From Sitta carolinensis (lineage: Eukaryota; Chordata; Aves; Passeriformes; Sittidae): 64,000 nucleotides of DNA. A program made the position numbers and the translations under genes. Location: the NCBI GenBank assembly GCA_032173965.1, contig CM063284.1, forward strand, positions 111,760,410 through 111,824,409. The letters are read 5' to 3'. Under the pieces are notes generated by a model. That model worked only from the letters and a program-made list of their open reading frames with translations, did not search any database and was not told the DNA's origin. Shown here in pieces: positions 38,582 through 51,815 of the stretch; positions within the stretch are counted from its first letter, which is position 1; each line of letters opens with the position of its first letter.

Positions 38582-41500
38582 CAGAGCTCTGATACACAGG
38601 GAAAGAGGTATCTGGAAAGGATGAAATTACTGAGATTTTGGAATACAGAAATCCAATCACTTTACCTTTGGGTGGGACATGAACATGTGATCTCACCAAA
38701 TCCATTGGAAAGCAATGTGGGAATAAGCTGATACTAAATACATCAGAACACCTACCCAATGCAGTAGTTGAAACTACATTGATCATGAAGGAGACAGGAA
38801 GGCTCACGAGCATTTTGAGAGCTGACAGACACAAATGCAGTATATTCTATTGCAAATATAAAGCATCTGGGACCCTGGAACAGAAGACAAAATCCCCAAG
38901 TGTGCTACAGTACCTTTCCATCCCTCATGAGACACTTCAGGCAGCTGAAACAAATGTGCTAGGAACAGCGAAATGACTCATACTCCAGAATTAATAGCTT
39001 CATAATAAAAGACCACAGGATGTTACTTTTTGTTTGGTGAGTAGTGACTATGGTGTGCAACACATGATCCTGAGTGCAGGGGGCCAAGCAATCATACTGT
39101 TGGATTTAGGGTAGGCATGAAAGCTTAAACGAAAACTTGGGTCTTCTAGAGATGAGCCAGGAAACACTCAGTATCCAGACATGAAAGGCATACGTAGGAC
39201 AGTGTGCATAGTGCAAAGTGTTGGCAGCAGCAGGAGACTACTGTCTGATGACAGCCCAGGGAAACCCTGTGAAGTGCTCTGTCCATAGTGCAGAGCAGAA
39301 ACTGAGTTGTTAAAATAAATTATAATCCAATTTCTAAGAGCTGGAGTCTCTTTTTAGATGAAATCTTTGTCTTGCAGGGCTATTTTTTCCACTAGTTATA
39401 ATGTATTACTTTAAGCAGGCAGGAGCCAATGACTGCTGAAAAGAGCATAAGACAGATGACTACCAACTTTCGGCACAGGGAAAGCTGGGCAGAACTGTTG
39501 ACTCACATGTGTGTCACTAAATCACCCTGCCAGCTTGAATTGTTCCTCGGGTGATGCAGTCTGAGCACCACACCTGTCTGAGGGCTGTGCCTGCACAGAT
39601 GAAGAAATATGAATCCAATTAGTTCATAAAGAGAAAAAGATTGAGAGGGGAGAGATGAATTTTTCTCAGTATACATACATACAAAAGAAGGAAGCCTGAG
39701 GAAGTCAGAAAAGCTGAATAAAGCAAAGGACTGTTCAAAAGTAACTGCTCAAAAACTGAACATGAATACATTCAAACTGGAAAATTAGAATGAATTTCTT
39801 ACTAAAAAGTTATAGCAGGGGTAAAAAAGAGTTGTATCTAGTTCAGTAAGAAGCTAGATCAGCTCAGGCTGGGACAACATTTTCTATGCTTGCAGGAGAT
39901 ATAGTCACAGGTCCAGGATTTCCTTTTCGTCCTACATTCCTATATCTTAAAAAAGGCTTAAGATTTGCATTCAAATATGCTAAGTGTAACTGTTTACAGC
40001 GGTAGGTATTCCTGACAAGGCTGGTCTGTAATTGGGATATTTATGTAAAAATGACCACTTGGGCATCTATCTTTTGGTTTGTGCAACTGTGTGGCTTGCA
40101 TGTATAAAAGCACTTATGCACTCAAATAGACTTGCACAGCGCTGTGTGTATGGAGCCTATGCAAATTGTGAGCTACTTAAAATCGCTTGAAGTGATGAGA
40201 CTAAACAGCTATGTCTGCTACAGCTGTTAGTTTCACTGCTGATTCCAGCACTCTCTAAGCCTCACCATATGAGACATGAACATTAATGAACCTATCTGTC
40301 GCATATTGGCAACACAGAAATAAATATTTTAGTATTTGAGTTTTTTTCCTAATTTTTTTGAAGACTGTTAGTGGGAAAGCTCCCTCCTAAGACTGATTGG
40401 ATGACTTTCTAAAGGAAAATATTTTCTAAAAGATATCCTTCTTTTTTTTACCAAAACAGCAGGAAAAAATCTTGATGCTATCCTTTGGGGAAATACAGAC
40501 TTAACAGGCTACTTCAGCTAACCCCAGAGTCATTGGGAGTGAAGATCTCTGAAATCTCATGAGCTCCAGTTTAGCAAAAGACTTTAGCACATCCTTAACA
40601 TTAAACATGTGGGCTGTGCCTTTGAAGTCAGTAAGTGTACTCACATGCTTTCCTCTGCTGCTGGATTGGGCTTTGACCACCTGTTTTTTATCTCAGCAGG
40701 ACAGAGCACCCAGTCATTCCTGACAACCCCTTTCTCATGCTCGTGGTTCCTGAGCACTCAATAGGCCCACTGTGTGTGCAAGGCTTGCTCACTTCAGGCG
40801 ATGTTAAGCCCACCAGTAGCACTGGAAGTTTAGTACTGTTTGGCATTCTGCTTGGACTTCTTTTTTTTTTTAAATTTTGACTGATAATTCTGTTTGAGCT
40901 GTATTGCTCCAGGGATTCCTGCACTCTTCCCCTCCAAAATCCAGACAGACTAGTTAATAAACATTCATAATTGCAGGCATTCCAAGACAGAAATTAGCTT
41001 ATCCCTTGTAAATTCATTTATTCACTTACTTGAGTCAAGCTTCCATTATTTTGTTTTTCTTATACCTACTGGAGGGAACAGAAATCAACCCCCTGAGCTC
41101 CTTCAGGCTGCATATTCACTACTTTTTCTTTTAAGGTGCCAAAATACTCAATTTGTATTTTCTTCCTCAGTCTGCAAGGAAAATAAGGTAATGGAAATTT
41201 AACTCCAGTGAAAAATCAAGTGCATATAAAGTGCAATCTAATGAAGAAGATTTATTTTGAGTGTCCAGAGATATAGCTGCTAATTTCCTCTTCTGGGGCC
41301 CAGACTCTGAAAGTACCTTTCTTTTGTGGAATGGCTGTGTGCCACTGGCTGGTATCACTGGCAGGTTGTGCCCATTTGCTGCTTATGGCCTGCCAGCTCC
41401 AACATTTTCCTGTATTGACAAACAGAGTCCTTGACCTACTTTTGGAGACTAAGGTCTGATTCACTTCTCAGACTGATTTTGAGACCAATATTGTTTTACT

Positions 41501-44500
41501 GCATTTGTTGGAGTAGCTACTGCATGTAAAGCAGAAAGAAGAGAAGACAAGACCACTGGAGGCAATAAATGGGATTTCACTAACAGTGGTTTTAGGTCTG
41601 TAGACTGTTCCTTGATCTCTGCTGTGCCACTGCTATCAAGTTGCACGTGGTTTTCTGCTGACTGTTCTGGATATTCACATTGCCTTCTAATGCCATTGAC
41701 AGACACAATGATACATCCTGACATTGGCAGACTGAGGTCTAATTTTACTACCTAGAAAACATGGGTGAAAAGGAGTGAATTTTCAGAGAACAGATTCAGG
41801 ATATTGCCATTTCTTCTATGTTTATGAGAGGAAATGATCATTCTGCCCTGCATTAGATTTGCAGATGCTCCTTGGAACATTGTTCTTGATAAATTCCTAA
41901 TGACGATGTCTCATTTTTCAAACCTACATTTTTTTTTGGAAGAAGTAATGTGACACTGGGCTATGGAAAGCAGTCTGCCTGGGTGGGAAAAGTAAAAATT
42001 ATACCAGGAGAAAAAAAAGAGAATGAGGAAGTTTACAGAGAAACAACTTATGAAAAAGGAGTGGGGCCTGTGGGTTTTTTTATTTCAAAGTTCTACTGAA
42101 TGTGATTTTGTTATTTCTTATGGTTCAAGTGTCAATCACACATCACCTTCTCATAAGCAAATTGTAATATACAGATTAAACCTTAGCCTATTTTTAGAAT
42201 TACTGGGTTAAGAAAAACAACCATAGTGGAAAAACAGTACTTTTGGAGCTCATCTGGCTCTTCTTTAATTTTACAATATTCTGAAATTCTTGTTAGGCAA
42301 ATGCACTTCAGGAGGAATTCAGAAGTCAATAGGTTGAGGATTTTATGAATTAACTCTGGGTCACAATTTTTTGTTTTAGAAAATAAGTGCCAGCACATTG
42401 TATTGATTTTAAAAATACTTTCACCTATAATCCACTGTGCTAACAGTGTAAACTGAATTAGAATAATATCTTGAAGCAAGCTCTAAACTAGCAACCGTTT
42501 ACTCTTCACGGCTCTGTTGATTGCCATCCTCCTGATTTACATCACCAATACATGAAATGCGTCGTCTCATGACAATCATCTTAATTGAGAAAGCAGAAGC
42601 ACAGGGATGATATTGACTCAGGAAAATAGAGGCAGCAAGTATGAACTTTCCATTATTCTGGATGCTGGTTATGAATGTTTTTCCTCTTCTGAACTTTGAC
42701 TTGTTATGGTTGGAAAATCATTACAGCAAGTAGCTGTAGATGCCATTCAGTGCATATTACATGTCTGTTTGGCTCCTCTTCTAAATCCCTCATTTCTAGT
42801 CAGTCTCACAGCTTTTGTCTGCAAAAGATAGACTTCAGTGTCCATCCACTACAGCTTCCCTACAGTGTAATGGTGATGTGCCAAATCAAAACACAGTGCA
42901 AGATTCCTTCCAATTTTCCTGAAACTTTATAAAAAGTATATTTACTCTCAAAGCAGGTTATTATTTCTGAAAACTACTGTAGTGACAGACTCCTGATTCA
43001 AGCCTTCAACCACATAACAGAAAGCATGGTTAGCAGCAGTACAGCTACATCTTGCCTGCCTGTAGCAAACTTCTAGGGATGAGAGGAAATTCAGTTTCCA
43101 TGCCCATTTAATTTTCACCTTCTCTGTTAGAACAGACAAGCAGGATGGTAGTTTTGGATTTTGCAGACTTATTTGAAGCCTGATCTGTGAAGTCTCATGA
43201 CCTTTATCGAGCCTGACAATGGATGACACAGAAAGGCTTGGGTCAGAACTGCAGTACATTCGGAACAACGAAGACTGCAGACTTGCTCTAAGAAAAAAAT
43301 AGAGTACTTTTCATTTTTACACTCTAATATCCTTCATTCGACCAGGCCCATTCACACATTTGTAGATGGTTTGGCAGGGCTGGAAGAGGTCCAGAAAACC
43401 TGGACATTTGCACTGACCTTTATTTTTCTTAGCTCCTCTGAAACATTCTTCCAGTTGCTTTAATCCTTTTACATACTACTTCTTTCCATGGCTGGTCATT
43501 TGACTAGAGTTAGAAATGTTGAAGAAAAGGTCTCTGAAGGACAGCGTCTGTTTTGTCGTGAAAGTTTTTTCAATTTCCTTGGATTGCATGGGCAAGACAG
43601 AAAGTGAAGGGAAAGAAACATTCTCTGATCAGAAATACCCTTCCAGCCATATGGCTTCAGTGGGAAAAGAGGACAGGAGAGGCAGACAAAAGATTTTAGA
43701 AACAATATGAGGCAATGGGTTTGTCATCATAAGAAGCTGCACAATGGAAGGAAGTTATATCCCTATTAGGTATCAGATTGAGATCTGTGAAAAAGGGTGT
43801 CTACTTTGTTGTACTGCATGTATTTAGTTTCCCTCCAGGAAATTGGCTGCAGTTACCAAGAGCGAGACATACATGACCTGAAGGACACAAAATACTGTGT
43901 GATTGCTCTATTTAATTCTCTTCTAGTCTGCTTTCACTGATGGACCAAATTGGATCATTTCTGCAATGAACAGAAAGAGACTAATAAATAGGTTGTTCTT
44001 GCAAAACATGATAAATCAGAAGGAACACCTGGAAGACCCTGAAGCTGACACGGACCACACAAATCTTCCATGCAAAGAGAGGCAGAGGCAAATTGGAAGC
44101 TAAGGGAAAAGTTCACACACAAAGGCAACACCTCAGACACTCAAGGAAACAGGAGTTAAAACTTCATTGATTTTTGAATGGGAATAATTTGAACTGCAGC
44201 CTGGGTTTCTCAATATTTCACATGAGACCAAAGCTGACACTTTCATTATTCTTGAAAATGAACATTTCCCCCAGTGCTCTCTTGTGTTGGTAGATACCAG
44301 TAAAGCTAAAAACACTCGATGTCATGATACTCATAGGGAAATGGCTAGAAACAGAATCAAAATGGACTTTTTAAGTTTAAATCTTAAAGATTAAGTTTTG
44401 TAATATTTATTTTCTGAGTGCTATTTCAGATGCAAAAGTTCAGCAGGAAAAGGGGATTACTCCCAGGTGATCTAAGGACAAAAAATTGACATCTAAGAAG

Positions 44501-44641
44501 TGTCAGCTGACAATCATAAAAGTTTGCACCAAAGAAGTATTCAATTTTAGTATTTAAAATATATTCTTAAAAACATAAACCATTCATCTTAATTTCTAAA
44601 TTTTCAACTTTTTGTTAAAAAAACCCCAACCCTAAAACTCC

Positions 44642-44660
44642 TTTTTTTTTTTTTTTTTTC
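44642..44660. repeat. T19 run
   Basis: Nineteen T are read directly, followed by CTCC and a further T-run. Confidence 0.95.
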
Positions 44661-47612
44661 TCCTTTTTTTCTCCTAAAACTAACTTCACTGTCAAAGTAT
44701 TTTCATTTTCCTGGTTACAATTCTTTCCATCGTTGAACTATAGTTATACTTAACTGTTCACCATTACATTTTGCTCTGTCATCAGTGCTTTTCTATCACA
44801 AGTGTCCCCTAGAACTGATAGTAGAGGTAAGTGAAATATTCTTCTCTTGCAGGGAAAGTCTTGGTTTTGTAAGCTGTGATATCTTATACAGAGTCTATTC
44901 TTACATTTCTAGAATTTCTGATTACTTTCTCTGTTTTATAAATAGATCAAAATGGTCAGGCCAAGTCTGCACAATACATTTGAAAAGGGCTGGTCAGTAT
45001 CTGTTAGAATAAACAGAAGCGAAAGTGCATTTAAACTCCTGAAAGGAAAAGATATCTAACAAGCATGATATTTTCATTTGGGGAATAGAAGTGATGAAGA
45101 TTTTAAAATCAGTGAAGTTAGAGCCAGGATATATCCAGAAACAACATCCTGAAGAATCTGAAATATCTGTTTGGAAAATGACATGCAATCTTGTGTCAGG
45201 AATTAGTTGCCAAAGTTGTCTGGCTGCTTCCTGGGTATTACTGACTGCAAGTCTCCAGTGTCTCACAGTGACATGATTGCCACTTCGCTGTCTAGTTAAT
45301 TGAAGATTTGAGTAAGTCATGGTAAAGAGAGACAGAAAGAGCAATTGTCTTGTGGTTGTTTTGCGGTGCAAACTTGAAGGGCCGTACCCTTCCAATGAGT
45401 TAACACCTTGTCCCCAGAGTAAAGAAGGATAAAAATAAAGATCTGAACAGTATTGTTCCAGTTGAGTAAAATTAGAAGCCGTTTTTAACAGCCCTGGCTC
45501 TGCCATGCTATTGTTAGAACTTGTTCACGCGCTGAAGTGTTCTGTGTGACGTTACATTGTGCGCTCCCTTCTCAGAGTAAGAGCCCTTTTCTGATCGCCT
45601 TCAGGAGCCAAGAATGTGCCATATAAAATGAAGCAGCTATTAAAATGTGCATGAAAAAACAATTTGCTTTGTGCCTAGTTATACCTTCAAGGGTGATCGT
45701 TATCAATGTATTTAATCTGAGTCCCTGTGTATAATCAAGCACTAGAACGCAAAATGATTGTAAGCATAATAAAACCATGGCAGTAGGAAAGCCAGTAGAG
45801 ACAATTCAGTGATTTGCTGAAAAGTGTGTGGGGATTGAAAGAGGGGAGGAGAAGGAGGAGGAAGAAGGAAAGGAACCCTATGAAACAAAGAGTTATCCTG
45901 TCATTCATTCTGTCTGAGTGTGGCTTTTGTACAATTTATGCTAGCTGGTGGGGTGATCATCCCAAACACTTTATAATGAGGAAGGAATTTTGTACAAAAT
46001 TTGCAGAAACTGTAACATAGACACTATATGTATAGCCAAAAGGACTCTAAAACTAGAGCAGGACAAAGACCCTGACTCTTGTAAATTGTTGGAACAGATT
46101 CCTTCTTCCTAATGCTTATTGAAACCTTCATTTGCATGTCTTAATAAACTAGTCATGCCAGAATGACCCCAAAAGCATAAATTTCATCATAATATTCTTA
46201 CCCTTCTGGACCTCAGTTCAACAATTACTCGTATATTTATGGCATTAGCAGACAAGAATATTTTGTTAATAGAAATACACTGTTTTAAATAATGCTATTG
46301 TTACCCTCTTCCTTGCAAAAGTGTATACCACACCATGTGTTAGCAAGCTACAAAGTGTAAGGGAAAGAGTTAGGAAAGTAAAAGGGAACATGCATTCTTG
46401 GAAACGTGGTCAGAAATTCTAGGCATGGAAAAAATGCACATCCTGCCAGGAATTTATTCTCATTTCAGCATGAGTGGAATTTTCATGTCAATGATTCTAT
46501 ATTGCTGCACGTGCTGATAGAAACCTGTGGATTTAAATAGGCCTTCAGAATCTTGAGACAAGAAAGAGTAAATATTTGGTGGGTTTCTACAGAGGTAAAC
46601 TTCACAGTGACATCTGAAAGTAGAAGGAAAACATCCATGCAACACCAACCCTTCCTTTCTCTGATCCTTTTCCTTTCTGTGAACACTCCAAGTAATATTT
46701 TGTGGCAGTTTGAGGAAGTACCAGCAACACAAGCTACCTGAAAATTCCATAGAAACTCAAAACTGCAGGCCTTTAAGATGCATTGGATCTATGAACGTGC
46801 CTCAATGGATTTAAATGTCCATTCTAGAGTCTGGCTTCAAGATCTTGACCCGCCTTGCAGAAAAACCCCAACAAAAAAGTGGGATAAATGAGGCACCTAT
46901 AAAATCATATTCCTCTGCAACATATCCTAAATGTAATCTTGACTTCAAGGACTGTGCAAGGTTGAGGATCTGGAAACCCTTGTAGGTGTCCTGAATCACT
47001 CTGCTTTCTGACATCCAGGCTCAGGAGTCTGCTGAAGGGTGCACTACGTCATGGTGTTGCCTCAGAACTCAAGCCAGGCCTTGATCCTCTGGACTGTTGA
47101 AAAGTTAGTGGAAAAGATGCAGGTAGACAGTCATTCCCCCATAGCTCATTGCTTCACACATTTCTAACTGAATAATAGGATCTAATCATATGTGTTTCTT
47201 ACGTGAATAATGGATCTGTTTCCTCCCCATAAGAGCCTTTATTTTACTTTGAACTTTCATTATATCAGATTTTTTGCAAGTGATAATTAAAACAATAAGT
47301 ACCTTTGTCTGGATTCAACTTCAGTAGAATTCTTTTCAGAGATACAAATTGCGTTCCCCTTTTCTAAAAATAGCATTGGTGGAGGAAGACCTGATACAGC
47401 CTCTGTCAAGTATTAGAAGGTCTATACAACAAGCTTTGATTTCCTCTGCATTGGAGAATAACCTGGCAAAATTCAAGGGAACTGCAGCCGTTGACTGGAG
47501 GAATTTCTAAGGCATTTGCCTCTCACTTACCGAAATGTGTTAGTCCTTGGACATGGTTCCTTCTTTGAATGTGGTAATACTTAGAGCCTTGCGTTGCCTT
47601 TGATCACATACT
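44661..47612. other. Unique DNA; CpG-bearing segment near 45500-45780
   Basis: No gene is supported. The ORF at 44994-45506 (minus, 170 codons) is the second longest in the window but shows no domain, and its composition is that of the surrounding DNA. Between about 45520 and 45780 there is repeat-free sequence with several CpG and a TGACGTTA, a CRE-like half site. It is treated under findings as a candidate only. Confidence 0.5.
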
Positions 47613-47725
47613 TTAATCATAGAAATTAGAGATGGAACAGACATATTCATTGATCTAGTCCATTTCCTGCTGCTGCAAGATTGGTCTGCAGTTTATTTTT
47701 GAGGGCTTTCTAGTTCTTGCATTTC
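47613..47725 (-). mobile_element. Old CR1 LINE 3' end, reverse orientation
   Basis: AATCATAGAAATTAGAGATG, GATCTAGTCCATTTCCTGCT, GCAAGATTGGTCTGCAG and TTTTTGAGGGCTTTCTAG match the reversed 3' end of an old CR1 subfamily (ATCATAGAAATTAGAGATGG... CTAGTCCATTTC... GCAGGATTGTTC type). Only about 110 bases are readable before the similarity fades. The 3' end is at the left, as expected for a minus-strand copy. Confidence 0.75.
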
Positions 47726-50700
47726 TCCCTGAGATCAGTGGCAGTTCCTCACCCAGATCAAGGGCAGTGAATGGCTCATAACTCGTGAAACTCACATTGA
47801 ATCGTATTTTGTACCATGTTGGGTGGCACAAATGGTGGAAATAATAGAGTACTCTTATACAGATCGAAGTGAAACATCTGATGGAGAAATAAGCATGGTT
47901 CATTTGTGCAGGTATTAGCTGAGTAGAAAGGAAAGGATATCACAATTAGTTCTCTGTATATATAGCTTCCTAAACATGAGTACCTTCCTGTGCATATCAT
48001 CTAACTTGTCTGTGCAATGTTTTCATTCTTCCTAGAGATGCGTTTCTCTACATGGAGCTGGTCATGTTTTTCCTTACTGTGTTTTAAAACACAGTGTTTT
48101 GCTGAGTGAAAAAAGTATAAATTTTTAATCGACTAGTTCCGGTGTATTCCTGACATTTAGCATTTAAGAAAGGACAGCCATAAAGTTTTTCATCTCTTGT
48201 GAAATTTTAAGTTTTGGTCTTTGAAGAAATTGCTAGCAATTTGCCTAATCATTTATGCTATGGAAATTACGATAGAAATTTTGCCTTTAGGTTCCTGGTA
48301 ACACAATATTGTTTAATGCAATGATCATGCAGTAGGGGTTGTTTACACTTTTTTTTATTACCAAATTTGTTATAATCCTTGAACCTTTCCTCCACCCAAC
48401 ATTCCCCACATTAATTGTTTCACCTCAGAAGGTTCTGATGCTTTGAAACATTCCCCTGGCTGCCATGATACATTCTATCTGGCATTTCCTTTTTAGTACA
48501 GTACTCTTCAAAGTAATTAAAATATAAGCCACAACATGAAAAAGCCTGAATTCAGCTGTCAGGCATGTCTGCGTATCATGGCACTGGTCCGACAGTAAGC
48601 TTCTTAAATGATGCCCTGCCACAGAGTTCCATACAATGGAAGATTGCCAAACAGTTTTTAATTTGTATAATTTAAGCTTGGTGGCATGAATGACTAAGTG
48701 TGAAATATAGAAAACTGTCAAAAGAAGTCCAAACACTTGTTGAACGACAAAAATCTAATGGGATTTTTCAGCTTTCTCTGTGGTTTGGATTTAGTGTTCA
48801 TTATCCTATAACAAAACAGCATCTCTAGTACCTGCTGCTTATTTAATACAGGTAGAAATTCAGCCCTTGCCATGAACCATGGCAGCGGAAAAAAAAGGAG
48901 CAGAAGAAAAAGCATAGTACGTAGTAGCAAACATGGAACTGCCCTTGCCCTAAATATATTTCAAGTGGGCATCTAATGAGCAGGACCAAAGGAATTCTAT
49001 GGAGGAGGAAGTCTTAAAATAGTATGGTTGTGAGCTGAGCTGTGCGAGGTATTTGGCTGGCTCTCAACCCACAGAAGGCAAAGTGTCACACAACAGCCTA
49101 GTGTTGCTGGGTGCAGGTCATTGTTAGTCCCCACAGGAAAGGGATTAACTAGACAATTGCCTTTCTGCAGAGCAGAAACAAACTTCCCCATTAATTGCTA
49201 CCAGCCTCTTCCTGTTCCAGTAGGTTACTCTGGCTTCTTTCACTGCAAAGCCTTTGCTATCAGAGCAGACAGTATCTGTGGGCACAGGAGGCCCTTCCAA
49301 TTAACTCTTTCTGTATTTGCTCTTCTGCATTGCAATCTGATGTGACAAAACTTGCCTTTTAGGGATAACGAAATATCTTAACATTTACCAAGAAAAATCG
49401 ATCATTGCTATTATATACAGCATGTAACTACAGAATAAACTCCTGTCCACTTTCAGTGTAAAGGAAAAACTCATGTTTTCTCATGCCTTTTTCAGAATAA
49501 AAATTAATTTGTATGGTATTCGGTTTATATTTTTCTATCTTAGCTTGAATTGCAATTTCATGAATTGCCATCCTGGAGCAGAACATTAAACAAGCTGAAG
49601 TGTATTATCTTCCCTCCCTCCAGCTAGAGTCCAGGCTACATGCTTCTCAGGAAAATGAGGCTGCATGGCTGCAGAAGTGCATATTTTCTACCTCTTAGCT
49701 CATTGACTATGCACAGACAGAAGCCTGTGTTTTATGCATGTACCAAGGCACAAGAATCTTGTAGTTTAGATTAATACAACATTATTTCTGCTGAAGGACC
49801 AGCATTAAAAATAAATAAATAATGCTGTACTTCTATCTTCATCTGAGGTTTGAAGAGGGGCATAATAGTCTGATCTTGTTTAATTAGTTTTCTTTTATTC
49901 TGTGTTCACTTTAATATGGCTGAATATGTGGGAACCATTCATAGAACTGACATCTTTTCCCTTGCTTTCACTTTTAGAAAAACTTCTAGTTACTCATAGT
50001 GGTAAGTGGACTATTTGAATATTTGCCTCTTCTGTCTATACTTCTGCCTCCTTTATGTACACATATAGCTATTTTTTGCAATATTAAGATTTCTTTTCGT
50101 ATAGATGTATAAAAATATTAAATTTCCCCACCATCCTGCTATTAAAATTTGTCCCTTTGTGGATACAGGAATTTCCTGCATTTTCTGGATTCTTACTGTC
50201 ACTGAGCAGGATTTTGCTGACAATGTCACTCTGCTCTCTTGCAATGCTACACTTCCTGCCTTCACATATTCTAGCAGCCTTTTTCATTTTTCAGTCTTTT
50301 TCACTGGTGCTTCTGATCTTTTAATAATGTCTGTGTCCCTTCCTCAACCTGCATCATACCTCACTCCTCACTTTCACACTGTTCTGTATGTTTTCTGTGC
50401 TCATTCACATCCTGGGGAATGCATCTTCTTTATTTCTGAGGGTTAAAATGTTGTGATTACAATTACACATTTGGGGAAACTCTCCTGGTTTTATGTCACT
50501 CACCTTTCCTCCTTTTTTGAAGAAACATGCAACCTTGCCAGGCTCCCAACGTGTCACTCTCTTCCTACTGGGAAGGACAACAAAACTCAGGAAAAACTAA
50601 AAACCTGTAGAAAGTTCCTCACCGAAACTCATTGCATACCACACTCAGGGACTGTAGAACATGAACTTTTTACCTGAAATTCTCTTATTAGGTTCAGTAA

Positions 50701-51744
50701 AGAGCACAAAACCTTGATTGTTTCCCAAAAGTGTTTTTCATGTGTTGCCTGAAATGTGTATGTTGAACCTGACACTTCAGAGGAGGAAAAATACCCATTT
50801 TTGGGCACATGATCAGCTATATGGGGCTGAAAATATTAGTATATATTTCTTGTTACCTTTTTTTTTTAATTATTACTTTGCAGTTCTCACTGGTAGCACT
50901 GTATAGTCTAATTTTAAACTATATATCTTGAAAGTATATGGTAATCACTGTTTAGAAAAAGGAATTAATGATTGAAAATATAACTAACTACATATCTGAA
51001 AAAGTTTGATTCTGTTATGATTTTTTTTCTCTGAAATGTTAATCTTTTCTTTTCCTATATAAATATTTAACATTTCTAGTTCTTTGACTACTTGCGATCA
51101 CATGATATTTTGAATGCCCTATTTTTTAAGTGCAAAATTGATTTTCTACATGTATGCTTCCATGCAGCATGAGATCCTAGGCAGACAGGGTCTGAACCAG
51201 TGACTTGTGAGACAACGAATGGCTTCAGTTTCTGTATCAAAATAGCTTGGTAAGTTTGATAAACATTATTAATGGATGACAGACCCATGCATGATTAGGG
51301 AACTCTGTTTCTGAATATTATAACTGCTTTACAGAATCACATATTAAATAAACAAAGAGCCCAAATATTTTTTTTCCAGAGACATTTTTTCTTGAAAGAT
51401 GGAAGGACTACCTCTAAGCAATGGTATTGTTGTTTAATTAAAGTAATTTTTTTTCTGTTTTAATTTCTCCCCAAGCCATGAATCCATTGATTCTACAATT
51501 TTAAATATTATAGAATATCAATACAGCATTGCAGTTTCTTACAGGATCTTCAATGCCAGACTCTGCTATGACAAAAACATGATGTTGGATGTAGATGTGT
51601 CAAGGGGCTGCCAATGGCCTTAAGCAGAGACTTCATTTCTTGCATGTCCTGGGGAAACTGTCACTCTCATTCCTATTACTATGGCTAAAACTGTGATATT
51701 CTTTAGTTTATTGAATAGGATAGCCTAGTTTTGAAGTCTAATAG
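47726..51744. other. Unique AT-rich DNA, no gene seen
   Basis: ORFs up to 113 codons (50105-50446) have no domain. A 20-bp perfect palindrome sits at 48076-48095. I recognise no interspersed repeat. Confidence 0.55.
48076..48095. repeat. Perfect 20-bp palindrome
   Basis: ACTGTGTTTT is followed directly by its reverse complement AAAACACAGT with no spacer. The next GTGTTTTGC partly repeats the arm. It could form a cruciform or serve as a dimer binding site. Chance is possible in AT-rich DNA. Confidence 0.9.
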
Positions 51745-51815
51745 AAATATATGTGCATACATGTACATACATATATATATATATATATATTCATATACAT
51801 ATATGTGTATGTCTA
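51745..51815. repeat. AT-rich microsatellite with (AT)10 core
   Basis: ATACATGTACATAC units lead into ten AT units (51771-51790) and then imperfect ATAC/ATAT units. Read directly. Confidence 0.9.

Larger units (their letters stand above)
36601..44641. other. Unique AT-rich DNA, no gene seen
   Basis: Eight kilobases carry no interspersed repeat that I recognise. ORFs reach 122 codons (38466-38834, minus). They lack domains, and the two opposite-strand frames overlap there. Simple sequence: 21 T at 38045-38065, 11 T at 40861-40871. A 21-bp direct duplication at 38540-38581 is listed separately. Confidence 0.55.

Noticed and set aside
44994..45506. 170-codon minus-strand ORF as a possible gene
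   Set aside because: No recognised domain, no supporting neighbours, composition like the surrounding DNA, and a length within reach of chance over six frames of 64 kb.
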